Positions 54,128 to 63,262 of a stretch of DNA of 64,000 nucleotides are shown here, piece after piece. A program made the position numbers and the translations under genes. The notes beneath the pieces were generated by a model. That model had not been told where the DNA came from, made no database searches, and saw only the letters and a list, made by a program, of their open reading frames with translations. This DNA comes from JACCXG01 sp963785755. GTDB lineage: Bacteria; Acidobacteriota; Vicinamibacteria; Vicinamibacterales; 2-12-FULL-66-21. How positions within the stretch are numbered: the stretch's first letter is position 1; every line of letters starts with the position of its first letter. The DNA lies in contig CAWAXG010000002.1 in NCBI GenBank assembly GCA_963785755.1, forward strand, positions 1 through 64,000. Direction: 5' to 3'.

Positions 54128-54153
54128 CATCGAACCATCCTACAGCCCGAAGC
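54128..54153 (+). pseudogene. ADOP permease relic, right half
   Basis: CATCGAACCATCCTACAGCC and the following CGAAGC match 47435-47460 of the intact ADOP gene (IERSYSPKP region), with three or four mismatches near the start. With 53113-53176 this reconstitutes about 90 bases of ADOP sequence when the intron is removed. Confidence 0.45.
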
Positions 54154-54178
54154 GGTCATCCCTGGGAGAACTGGCGCC

Positions 54179-55393
54179 TCAACTTGGCCGAGGCGCCGCC
54201 CAAGTTGTTTCGTTGACCGACGGCACTCGGTCCGGACCGAGTCGCGCCGCGGCGAGACGGCCGTCAGGCGCCAGAGCTTGGTCGATACCGGAGGCGGTGG
54301 TCAGGCGGCCGCCCGGCATCAGGGTCTCCAGCTTCGACGGAGCTAAATCCAGACATCTCCGACCTCGCGTACCAGAATCCTCCTCTTTCCCTCCGAACCA
54401 CCGTTCCGCTTCATAGGCGTTATGCGCGCGGCAGCGCAGCTCGAGGTTGTCTGCGATCGTCGCGCCTCCCTCCGCGAACGGGACGACGTGGTGATACTCC
54501 AGGAATCCGCGCTCGGTGCATCGGCCTGCTGCGCCGACGAAAGCGCACTGCCCGCCGTCTCGCGCCCAGACTTCGCGCTTCACCGACGCAGGGATGTGGC
54601 GAACGCGAGGGTCGCACCCTGAAGTCGTCCGCGGCCGCGCACTCGCTGCGTGCCTCGTCTTGCGCAGCTCCGCGAGCAGGAGCGTCAGGGCCCGGTCGAA
54701 GATCGCGGCAACATCACCGTTCGGGATGCGGTGCCGAAGCAGATCCTGTGCCTCGCGCAGATTCTGATAAGTCTCTCGCGAGACGGTGAACTGCACCTTG
54801 TACTGTTCGGGCGCGAGCGGCTTGACTTCCGCACGCGGCTTCGGCTTCTCGAGTGCTGGCTGAACCGCGGCCCGTTCAGTCGTAGTGGGCGCAGCACGCG
54901 TTGGATCTGGCGGCGCCGGAGCTCGATCCGCGACGAGCGCTTTCGGCGTTGGCAGCCTGCGCACCGATGCTGGAACGGGCGCCTGCGGCCGCAGGCTCGC
55001 GACGATCTCCTCGACTTCGCGCTTGCTCTTGTGACGTGCGGCGGCGAGAACTTGCTGGTGATTCTCCGCCGTGAGATGCGGCGCCAGCAGGCCAATCGCC
55101 GTCAGATGCACCGACCCGTCCGCGAGGAGCTCGAAGATCGCCGGCCACTTCCGCGCCGCACGGGCAGCTTCGATGCGCCCGTAGGCCGCGTGCTCGGACA
55201 AGTGCAGGACCTGCGTGCAGTAGGTGAACAGCGATGAACAGCCTTCGCCGAGGTACAACCTCCGCGCATCCAGCTCACCGAGTGCCGCGATCAGTCGCGC
55301 GATCGCGTGCCGTTCCTGGCTGGCCAGACGGCGCACCTCCTGCAGCAGCTCCGGATCGGACAGCGCCGTGCCATTCGACAGATCGATCGTCAT
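54179..55393 (-). CDS. HNH endonuclease (DUF222/13E12-like)
   Basis: 404 residues. The N-terminal half is helical, typical of DUF222/13E12 proteins (EVRRLASQERHAIARLIAAL, SSLFTYCTQVLHLSEHAAYG, IGLLAPHLTAENHQQVLAAA). A Pro/Ala-rich linker precedes YKVQFTVSRETYQNLREAQD and the HNH nuclease: IPASVKREVWARDGGQCAFV, FLEYHHVVPFAEGGATIADN and LELRCRAHNAYEAERWFG. The H-H...N...H residues are intact. The last 60 or so residues do not look conserved and include codons over the palindrome at 54225-54242. That palindrome recurs upstream of the gene at 55602. AAAGGATC precedes ATG 55393. It is probably part of a mobile or selfish unit. Confidence 0.85.
   Translation of the reverse strand: MTIDLSNGTALSDPELLQEVRRLASQERHAIARLIAALGELDARRLYLGEGCSSLFTYCTQVLHLSEHAAYGRIEAARAARKWPAIFELLADGSVHLTAIGLLAPHLTAENHQQVLAAARHKSKREVEEIVASLRPQAPVPASVRRLPTPKALVADRAPAPPDPTRAAPTTTERAAVQPALEKPKPRAEVKPLAPEQYKVQFTVSRETYQNLREAQDLLRHRIPNGDVAAIFDRALTLLLAELRKTRHAASARPRTTSGCDPRVRHIPASVKREVWARDGGQCAFVGAAGRCTERGFLEYHHVVPFAEGGATIADNLELRCRAHNAYEAERWFGGKEEDSGTRGRRCLDLAPSKLETLMPGGRLTTASGIDQALAPDGRLAAARLGPDRVPSVNETTWAAPRPS
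54225..54242. repeat. 18-bp perfect palindrome, copy downstream of the HNH gene body
   Basis: ACTCGGTCCGGACCGAGT is identical to 55603-55620. It lies within the non-conserved 3' end of the HNH frame. A GC-rich stretch (CGCCGCGGCGAGACGGCCG) follows and resembles the one after the second copy. No T-run follows, so it is not a convincing terminator. Confidence 0.7.
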
Positions 55394-55832
55394 GATCCTT
55401 TATAACATCGTCAATTTTGGCCGGTTTACGTGCCTCCTATCGCGGGATCTGAACGACAGGGTGCCCTGTGCCTGTCCTGCCGCACGAAAGCCGCACTATG
55501 CGAACGTGGTGTGGTCAGAAGACGTGTTCTGCGGCCTGTCCCGGATCGGCGTCGACCCGGCTCTAAAAACCTGTCAAGTACTATTTGGTGCAAAAGCCCG
55601 CGACTCGGTCCGGACCGAGTCCGCATCAGCACGCGCGTCGCTGCGTGCGCCGCGCGGGGCGACAGCGGCCGATGAGGGACCTTAGCTTTTGACGCTGTAG
55701 CCTCGTTTCCTGAATCCGGTTTTGCAGGCTAGGCTTAGGCTACTATCGAGCGGCTCTACAGATTACGGTGCAGGGAGCGCGGTACCCCGGGCGGCTGGAG
55801 CAGCTGACCGGCCGCTGAGACGCTCAAGAGCA
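55394..55832. other. Intergenic region with the second palindrome and a hairpin
   Basis: Between the divergent HNH and cytochrome genes there is no reading frame I trust. It holds the 20-bp palindrome (55602-55621) and a hairpin (GCACGC...GCGTGC, about 55631-55649). Some AT-richer DNA lies next to the HNH start (TTTATAACATCGTCAATTTT). Confidence 0.4.
55602..55621. repeat. 20-bp perfect palindrome, copy upstream of the HNH gene
   Basis: GACTCGGTCCGGACCGAGTC contains the whole 18-base palindrome found at 54225-54242, extended by one base pair. The two copies enclose the HNH gene, 1.36 kb apart. They could be ends of a mobile unit or binding/cleavage sites of the nuclease or a linked regulator. 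Confidence 0.7.
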
Positions 55833-57794
55833 ATGTTCACACACGCGAAATGGTCCGCTCTCTCCATCATCCTTGCCGCTGCCGTTGTGTTCGGCCAGCA
55901 GCCGAAGAATCCGGCAGCCGCCGCGCTCCAGAACCCCGTCCCGACGACGCCTGACTCGATCGCCGCCGGCAAGAAGGCGTACGACGCCAACTGTGCGAGC
56001 TGTCACGGCGACAGGGCCCAGGGCGCGGTCAAGGCCGGCACGCCGATCTCGATCATCCAGGAGCAGGGCGGTAAGCAGCCGCCCGATCTCACCGACGAGG
56101 CGACGGACTACGGCGCCACCGACGGCGAGATGTTCACCGTCATCAAGCGGGGCATTCCGCCGACGATGATGGCAGGGTGGGAGGGTCGAGTCTCCGATAC
56201 CGAGATCTGGAGCATCGTCAACTACGTTCGCGCGCTGAAGGCCAATCCGAGTCTCACGGTCGCGCCGACGACTGCGGCAGATCCAACGGCACGACCGGCG
56301 CTCGATGTGGCGGATTACGTCCAGATGCCGATCACGGCGGACAACAGCGCCGACAACACGCGAGCGCAGCTTGCGCGCGTCAACTTCCTCCGCGACGAAC
56401 CGGGCGGCCGTCGATTCTTCGTGAACGACCTCAACGGACCGCTGTACATCCTCGACAAGAAGACGAAACAGTTCACGACCTATCTCGACTTCAACGGTCT
56501 CGGCGGCCGGCCCGGCCTGTTCTCGAAGTTCACCTTCGAGCGCAATCTCGCGACCGGCCTCACCAACGTCATTCTCGACCCCGACTACGCGCGCAACGGC
56601 GTCTTCTACACGATTCACATGGAGGACCCGACAACCGAGGCGCCCGCCGAGCCGAAGCCAGGCGTCGTCGCAGGGCTCGACCTGTCGGGGTACAGGACTA
56701 CGCCGACGATCGTGACGCTGACGCTGCCCGGCGCCCGGATCACCCGCGAAAACGTGGTGATCGAATGGACCGACCGCAACATCGCGAACACGACGTTCGA
56801 GGGCACGGCCCGCGAGCTGCTGCGGATGCAGCTGGCGTCGCCGATCCACCCGCTCGGTGAAATGACGTTCAACCCGACCGCCCGGCGCGGCGATCCGGAC
56901 TGGCGCGTGATGTATGTCGGCGTCGGCGACGCGGGCACCGGCGAGCAGCGCGACATCCGCCGGCTCAATCCGCAGCGGCTGGACAACCTGAACGGGAAGA
57001 TCCTGCGCATCGTTCCGGATCTGCGCGAGCACACGGCCACGAGCACAGTGAGCGAGAACGGGCGATATCGCATCCCGAACGACAACCCGTTCGTCGCGGT
57101 GGAAGGTGCGCGCAAGGAAATCTGGGCCTCGGGCCTGCGCAATCCTCACCGGATGGTCTGGCACGTCGATCCCGCGCGGCCCCGCGAGCCGCGCCTGCTC
57201 GCGTTCAACATCGGGCTCGCCGCCTGGGAGACGGTGCTGATCATCAAGAAGGGTGCGAACTACGGCTACCCGCTGCGTGAAGGGCCGCAGGCGATGACTG
57301 CGGGCGGGATGGTTGCGGTACCCGCGGACGACACCATTCCGGTGCAGATCACGGACACGATCACGCGGGGCACGGTGAAGCCGACCTACCCCGTGATTGC
57401 CTATCCGCACACCAACAGCGGTGGCGATGCGATTGCCAACGGCTTCGTCTATCGCGGCTCGCGAATCCCGGCGCTGAGGGGCAAGCTGCTGTTCGGCGAT
57501 ATCACGACCGGCCGCATCTGGTACGCCGAGTGGGCGGATGTCCTGCGTGCCGACGACGGCAACCCGGCGACCCTCGCGCCGATTCACGAAGTGGACGCTG
57601 GTCTTCGCCGTCTCGCCGAAGAGACGTTCCGCGCGCGCGGCGGCCGTGGAGAGGTGCTGCCCGGCGCCGCCGCCGTCTCGGGAAAGGGACGCGTCGACGT
57701 ACGTTTCGCGGAGGACAACGCCGGTGAGCTCTATCTGCTGACGAAGAGCGACGGCATGATCCGGCAGGTGGTCGGCATCAGGCGAATGAAGTGA
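55833..57794 (+). CDS. Cytochrome c fused to a glucose/sorbosone dehydrogenase-like beta-propeller
   Basis: 653 residues from ATG 55833 (MFTHAKWSALSIILAAAVVF), which gives a proper signal peptide; an upstream ATG does not. Residues about 35-125 are a cytochrome c with CASCHGDRAQGA and an axial Met in the PPTMMAGWEG region. Residues about 150-640 are a six-bladed PQQ-type GSDH propeller (GLFSKFTFERNLATGLTNVI, ELLRMQLASPIHPLGEMTFN, EIWASGLRNPHRMVWHVDPA, AWETVLIIKKGANYGYPLRE). By family it is a periplasmic PQQ-dependent sugar or alcohol dehydrogenase passing electrons to its own haem. The substrate is unknown. Confidence 0.85.
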   Translation: MFTHAKWSALSIILAAAVVFGQQPKNPAAAALQNPVPTTPDSIAAGKKAYDANCASCHGDRAQGAVKAGTPISIIQEQGGKQPPDLTDEATDYGATDGEMFTVIKRGIPPTMMAGWEGRVSDTEIWSIVNYVRALKANPSLTVAPTTAADPTARPALDVADYVQMPITADNSADNTRAQLARVNFLRDEPGGRRFFVNDLNGPLYILDKKTKQFTTYLDFNGLGGRPGLFSKFTFERNLATGLTNVILDPDYARNGVFYTIHMEDPTTEAPAEPKPGVVAGLDLSGYRTTPTIVTLTLPGARITRENVVIEWTDRNIANTTFEGTARELLRMQLASPIHPLGEMTFNPTARRGDPDWRVMYVGVGDAGTGEQRDIRRLNPQRLDNLNGKILRIVPDLREHTATSTVSENGRYRIPNDNPFVAVEGARKEIWASGLRNPHRMVWHVDPARPREPRLLAFNIGLAAWETVLIIKKGANYGYPLREGPQAMTAGGMVAVPADDTIPVQITDTITRGTVKPTYPVIAYPHTNSGGDAIANGFVYRGSRIPALRGKLLFGDITTGRIWYAEWADVLRADDGNPATLAPIHEVDAGLRRLAEETFRARGGRGEVLPGAAAVSGKGRVDVRFAEDNAGELYLLTKSDGMIRQVVGIRRMK

Positions 57795-57858
57795 CGCGCG
57801 CCGACCATGTCCGAAAACCGCTAGACACGCCGCGGCGGCGGGGGCCACGATCGCAGTG

Positions 57859-59337
57859 ATGGATCTCGACGCCGACGCCTGCTACCGCGCGATCTGCACG
57901 AGGGACGCGCGCTTCGACGGCATCCTCTTCGGCGGGGTGACGACGACGGGGATCTACTGCCGTCCGATCTGCCCGGCGCGAACGCCTAAGCGTGAGCACG
58001 TGCGGTTCTTCTGGTCCGCCGCCGCCGCGCAGGCGGCGGGGTTCCGTCCCTGCCTGCGCTGCCGTCCCGAGACGGCGCCGGAGCTGGCCGCCTGGAACGG
58101 CACGTCGAACAGCGTGTCGCGCGCGCTGGCGCTGATCGAGCTCGGCGCACTGGACCACGCCGGCGTGGACGCGCTCGCCTCGCGCCTGGGCCTCGGCGAG
58201 CGGCAGCTCAGACGTCTGTTCGACCAGCACCTGGGCGCATCGCCGGTCTCGGTGGCGCAGACCCGCCGCGTACTGCTCGCCAAGCAGCTCATTCACGAAA
58301 CCCGGCTCTCGATGATGGACATCGCGATGGCGTCGGGTTTCGGCAGCATCCGGCGTTTCAACGAGGTGTTCCGCACGCTGTACGGACGGCCTCCCCACCT
58401 GCTGCGCCGCGCCGCCGGACCCGAGGCGGCCAGCGCCGGTGTGGTCACCATCCTGCTCCGGTATCGGCCGCCATACGACTGGCCCGGCATGCTGGCGTTC
58501 CTCGAGGCGCGTGCCATCCAGGGTCTCGAGGTCGTCGAGCGCGACGAATACCGGCGAGCGATCGAGATCGACGGGCTGCACGGCACGATCTCGGTGCGGC
58601 CGCACCAGGGGAACGCGCTCCGCGCCGAGATTCGATTCCCCAAGCTCTCGAAGCTGCCTGCGATCATCGCGCGGCTGCGCCGCGTGTTCGATCTCGGCGC
58701 CAATCCGCAGGCCATCGCCGAGCAGCTCGTGGAGGACGCCGTGCTCGCGCCACGCGTGCTCGCGCGTCCTGGATTGAGGGTGCCCGGTGCCTGGGACGGC
58801 TTCGAGCTCGCGGTCCGCGCCGTTCTCGGTCAGCAGATCACGGTGAGCGGCGCACGCGCGCTCGCCGGCCGCCTCGTCGTGCAGCACGGCGATCCGCTCG
58901 ATCCACGATTTGCGACCGCGGGACTGACGCACGTCTTTCCACGTCCGTCACGGCTGGCTCGGGTGAATCTCGCGGCGCTGGGCATGCCGAAGGCCCGCGC
59001 GGCCGCCCTGTCCGGGCTTGCCGCTGCGGTCGACTCCGATTCCGGCCTCCTCGCTTTGAGCGGGAGTCTCGAGGCAGCAATCGCACGGCTGCGCCAGCTC
59101 CCCGGCGTCGGCGAGTGGACCGCGCAATACATCGCGATGCGTGTACTCCGCGAACCGGACGCCTTTCCGGCCGCCGACATCGGCTTGCTCCGCTCGATGG
59201 CCGACCGCCGCGGGCGCCGGCCGACGCCCGAGGCGCTGCTGGCGCGCGCGGAACGCTGGCGGCCGTGGCGCGCTTACGCGGCGCAATACCTGTGGACGGT
59301 CACACCATCGGGGAGCCGCGTCCGTCGCGCGGCGTGA
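57859..59337 (+). CDS. Ada-like metal-binding / AraC HTH / AlkA DNA-3-methyladenine glycosylase
   Basis: 492 residues with three parts. An Ada N-terminal Zn/Cys methyl-acceptor domain has FDGILFGGVTTTGIYCRPIC and FRPCLRCRPE, four Cys. An AraC-type HTH has VDALASRLGLGERQLRRLFD and IAMASGFGSIRRFNEVFRTL. The AlkA half has an AlkA_N segment and the HhH-GPD motif LPGVGEWTAQYIAMRVLREP, followed by the catalytic Asp in FPAADIGLLRS. It should sense alkyl-phosphotriesters and excise alkylated bases. The methyltransferase (Ogt) domain is absent. ATG 57859 follows a GTG at 57856; either could be used. Confidence 0.9.
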   Translation: MDLDADACYRAICTRDARFDGILFGGVTTTGIYCRPICPARTPKREHVRFFWSAAAAQAAGFRPCLRCRPETAPELAAWNGTSNSVSRALALIELGALDHAGVDALASRLGLGERQLRRLFDQHLGASPVSVAQTRRVLLAKQLIHETRLSMMDIAMASGFGSIRRFNEVFRTLYGRPPHLLRRAAGPEAASAGVVTILLRYRPPYDWPGMLAFLEARAIQGLEVVERDEYRRAIEIDGLHGTISVRPHQGNALRAEIRFPKLSKLPAIIARLRRVFDLGANPQAIAEQLVEDAVLAPRVLARPGLRVPGAWDGFELAVRAVLGQQITVSGARALAGRLVVQHGDPLDPRFATAGLTHVFPRPSRLARVNLAALGMPKARAAALSGLAAAVDSDSGLLALSGSLEAAIARLRQLPGVGEWTAQYIAMRVLREPDAFPAADIGLLRSMADRRGRRPTPEALLARAERWRPWRAYAAQYLWTVTPSGSRVRRAA

Positions 59338-59408
59338 TCCGAGTCTCGTCGTTCCCAGCTACCCGACCGGGCGTCCGGATGGAAAGGAGCCGTGTTGCCT
59401 GTCGGGGC

Positions 59409-62091
59409 CTACTTCCCGCCCGGTTGCTTCCCTTTCAGTTCCTCGAACCAGTTCAGGACCACTTGGATCTGCGGCGCTGCCTGGTCGCCGGCCTGGCCTG
59501 CCGCGTCGACGGCAACGAATCGGCCGTCCGGCAGGATGTCATACGGCCGCGGGTTGCCCGGCGGAGCGAGACCGAACCGGCGGAGCACCTTGACGGGAGG
59601 CTTGAAGCCGAACGTCGGCTGCGTTCGCATGGGAACCGCGATGAACTGACTGGGCGCCGGCACGAGAAACAGCTCACTGCCGTCGGGAGCCCACATCGGG
59701 CGGCCCGCACGCACAATCTCGAATTTGGTCCCGGTCGGCCGGGAAAGGCTCCACGTAGGTCATGGGCTCGGCGGTTGTGGCATCGCCACTCTGATAGGCG
59801 ACCCAGCGGCCATCCGGCGAGAAGACGGCGTCGGTTGGCACACCGATGGAGGTCACGTCGCTGAAGCGCGAGGCCTTCCGGTCGCGAAGCGAGAAGGTCC
59901 ACAGCGTCGTCTCGACGTCTTTGGTGACGCTGAAGAGCATCACGTCGGCGGACGGCGACCAGGACTCGGGGGTATGAAATGTGCCCGGCTCGGGCCGCGT
60001 CAGCCGCTCGGCTGCGCCTCCCTCGATCGGCTGCCAGAAGATCGCGCGATCGCCCTCGCGATCGGATTGAAACGCCACGCGCTTGCCGTCGGCGGACCAC
60101 ACCGGCACGCGGTTGTTGCCCCCGGACGTCAGGCGCCGGATCGAGTCCCCTCCCGCCAATTCGTAGACGGATATCGCGGTCTGCTTCCCGTCGTGGGTTT
60201 CGAGGGCCAGCCACTTTCCATCGTGAGACGCGCGCGGGTTCTGATACGAGCCACGCGCCAACGGCAACGGTGTCACGACACCCTTGCGGTCGTACAGGAA
60301 CACGTGGTCCTCTCCGGCCCGCGCCGGCCCGGGGATGTACACGAGCACCCCGCCATCCGACACCCCAAAATGGGCGCCACCGACGCGCCGCACACCCTCG
60401 ACTACCGGCACCGGACCCGCGGTGACCTGCTTATGATCCAGATCGAACGGGGAGGCCATGAGGGTGCCCTCCACGATGTAGGTGAGATGTCCGGTAGGCA
60501 CGTAGCGCGCGTCACTGCCGCCTTCGACGACCGTCTTACGTTCGCCCGTACGAATCGATTGAACGAAGACATCTGCCTTCTGCCAGACGTTCGAATACCA
60601 TGCGTCTGAACGCGCGAGGCTGAACAGGACGGTGTCGCCGTCCGGCAGCAGTTGCACGCTCTGGGGATCACCGTCCTTGACGGTCAGTCGCACGATGGCT
60701 TCTGGCGCGCCGCCGCCGGGTGACACGCGCATCAGTCCCGTCCCCGGCTTTGAGAACAGGATCCCGCTGTCGTCCCAGTCGATGTCGAACGGCGCGGGCG
60801 CGGCCGGACAGATTGTCACCGGCACACCGCCGGCGATCGAGATCCGTTTGAGCGTGCCGTCCGCCCAGAACACTAGCGATCGCCCTTCCGGAGAGAACGC
60901 CGGGAGGATCCCTGGATCGGCGCCGGCCAGTGGCCGTGCCTCCGCCTCTGCGACGAGCCGGAGATATATCCGCCCATCGGCAGCGTAGGCGATCTGCGAG
61001 CCATCGGGCGAGACCGCAACGGCGCGGCGGGACAGCGTGAGCATGCGTCCGTCCGGGATGGGCACAGCGAAGCGCGCCACCGGGGTGTCCGGCGCCGGCG
61101 AACGCAGCCAGAACATGGCGACGGCAGCGGCGCCGGCGGCGGCACTGGCCGCGACGACCGCAGCCAGAGTCAAGCCTCGTCTCAGCACGGATGAAGGCGC
61201 GGGCTTTGGCAGGTCCACCTGCGGCGCTTGGTCATGCTTCAGCACGAACAGCGCCGTCGAGATGTCGCTGATTCGGTCGCGGTGGTTCTTCTCGAGGCAC
61301 CCTTTCAGCAGCGTGCGGATCGGCGGCGGGAGCGAGGGGGGCAGGGCATCCCACGCCGGATCGCCCCGAAGTACCGACGCGAGCGTATCGCTGACCTCGT
61401 CGCCTTCGAAGGCCCGCCTGCCGGTGAGCATCTCGAACAGGACGCAGCCGAACGCCCACACGTCGCTGCGCTTGTCGGCCGCACGGCCTCTCGTCTGCTC
61501 GGGACTCATATACGCCGCGGTGCCGAGAATCATCCCGGCCTGCGTGAGCATGGCGGGCGAGGTGATCGTGGGCTGCGTTGAGCGGTGCGAGTGTGTCGGC
61601 GCCGGCCGCGTCGGTGGCTTTGGCGAGGCCGAAATCGAGCACCTTGACGCGGTCGCTCGAAGTGAGCGCGATATTCGCGGGCTTCAGATCGCGGTGAACG
61701 ATACCCCTTTCGTGGGCGGCTTCGAGCGCCTCCGCAATCTCCCGCGCAATAGCAATCGCCTCATCGAGCGGGCAGCAGGCCCTCGCTGAATGCGCGATGC
61801 CAGCGTCTCGCCGTCGACGAGCTCGAGCACCAGGAACCGATGCGCAGCTCCCTCCTCGAGGCCGTAGATGCTGGCGATGTGCTGATGGTTCAACGCGGCG
61901 AGGACCTGCGCCTCGCGCCGGAACCGCGCCAGACGATCCGGATCCTGCGTGACGCTGTCGGGCAGCGTTTTCAGCGCGACCTCGCGGGCGAGCCTGGTGT
62001 CCTTCGCCCGGTACACCTCACCCATGCCGCCTGCGCCGAGCAGACCGACGATCTCATAGGAACCCAGCTGCGTGCCGGGAGCGAGCGGCAT
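59409..62091 (-). CDS. Ser/Thr protein kinase with PD40/TolB-type propeller; three frameshifts
   Basis: About 890 residues when joined. The N-terminal Hanks kinase starts YEIVGLLGAGGMGEVYRAKD and VALKTLPDSVTQDPDRLARF. After a shift near 61780 it reads HERGIVHRDLKPANIALTSS and VKVLDFGLAKATDAAGADT. After another near 61580 it reads LGTAAYMSPEQTRGRAADKR and SDVWAFGCVLFEMLTGRRAF. One TM helix (GLTLAAVVAASAAAGAAAVA) precedes a PD40/WD40-like sensor propeller (AVSPDGSQIAYAADGRIYLR, PAFSPEGRSLVFWADGTLKR). A last shift near 59735 leads to RPMWAPDGSELFLVPAP and LNWFEELKGKQPGGK. This is the common acidobacterial kinase-TolB design, with the propeller expected outside the membrane. All kinase motifs are present, so indels are the likely cause of the breaks. 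Confidence 0.8.
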
Positions 62092-62138
62092 CGAGCGTGA
62101 TTATAACCGCAGCGGCTGAGCTTAGGGGGGCCATGCGG

Positions 62139-63011
62139 CTACGTGCGCACGGACACCCGTTCGGCGTGGGGCTTCGGCGCGAACAGCTCGTACGCTTCGC
62201 GGTTGCCGTAGAACGTCCGCTCGATCGCGGTCCAGCGTCCCGTCTCTTTTACCTCGCGCGCCAAATCGCGAAGCGCGCCCAGCATCGCCAGCATCGCCGT
62301 GTGCCCGAGGCTGACGCGGCTGGCACCGGCGGCGAACAGCGCCTCCGCCGCGGGTGCGCCGGGGAGCGCCATCAGGCTGAGCGGCCCGCCGAGACCGTCG
62401 GCGACCCGACGCACTACGTCAGGGTCGACGAGGAGCGGCACGAATACCAGATCGGCCCCCGCCCCGAGATACGCGCGGCCCCGCTCCACGGTCATCGAGA
62501 CGCGCTCCTCGACGTCGCGCCCGAGCCCCAGCATGAACGTGTCGGTCCGTGCGTTGATCACCAGCGCGATGCCGTGACGGTCGGCGGCGGCACGCGCCGC
62601 CTCGAGTCGGCGCATCTGATCGCCGACGCTGAAGAGCGGTGATTCTCCCGGGACGCCGCTGTCTTCGAGATTGACGCCCGCGGCGCCGGCCTCGAGCACC
62701 GCCTCCACAGTCGACGCGACATCGTCTGGCGCGGGTCCGTACCCCGCTTCGATGTCAGCCGTGACCGGACACGCGACCGCATTGACGATCGTGCGGATCT
62801 CTTCGAGCATGGCGTCCCGCGTGATCTGCTGTCCGTCCCGGAGCCCGCGGGCATACGCGATACCGGCGCTCGTCGTCCCGATCGCCGCGAATCCGGCCGC
62901 CTCGAAGATGCGGGCGCTGGCGGCATCCCAGGCGTTGGGCAGCAGCAGTCGTCCGGCGCGATTGAGCTCGCGGAAGCGGTTCGCGAGCAGCGTGTGGTTC
63001 GATCGTTCCAT
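62139..63011 (-). CDS. Isocitrate lyase/PEP mutase family enzyme
   Basis: 290 residues from ATG 63011 (MERSNHTLLANRFRELNRAG), with GGAGAGACATC upstream; the longer frame start adds non-conserved residues. Fold motifs: LLLPNAWDAASARIFEAAGF, AIGTTSAGIAYARGLRDGQQ, VTADIEAGYGPAPDDVASTV with the Mg-binding acids, AAGVNLEDSGVPGESPLFSV and LVINARTDTFMLGLG. It lacks the KKCGH catalytic loop of true isocitrate/methylisocitrate lyase. It belongs to the PEP-mutase-like/oxaloacetate-hydrolase-like group of unknown substrate. It is divergent from the TonB receptor at 63263. Confidence 0.85.
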   Translation of the reverse strand: MERSNHTLLANRFRELNRAGRLLLPNAWDAASARIFEAAGFAAIGTTSAGIAYARGLRDGQQITRDAMLEEIRTIVNAVACPVTADIEAGYGPAPDDVASTVEAVLEAGAAGVNLEDSGVPGESPLFSVGDQMRRLEAARAAADRHGIALVINARTDTFMLGLGRDVEERVSMTVERGRAYLGAGADLVFVPLLVDPDVVRRVADGLGGPLSLMALPGAPAAEALFAAGASRVSLGHTAMLAMLGALRDLAREVKETGRWTAIERTFYGNREAYELFAPKPHAERVSVRT

Positions 63012-63262
63012 GATGTCTCTCCGCAGCGTGGATTCAGGTTCCACATCATCATGCGCAGCGGCGCCGCCTGTTCGCTCGCGGTTTTCGGACACGGTCATCC
63101 AGCCGCGTCCGTCGGGCGGCCCGATCACCAGGATCGCGGTCAGCGCACAGCCGCGCGTGCGGGTCTAAACTTGATGCGCTTGGAGTAGTGGCCGAGGTTT
63201 ACCCCATGCCCAGCATGGCGGGCGCAGGTCCGTAAAGGTTGTGCCCTCAGACACAGACATGT

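Noticed and set aside
53516..54130. A 204-residue protein on the reverse strand upstream of the RT
   Set aside because: It reads through the structured 5' RNA region of a group II intron. The composition is atypical and there is no domain.
54225..54242. Rho-independent terminator for the HNH gene
   Set aside because: No T-run on either side, and an identical palindrome lies upstream of the gene.
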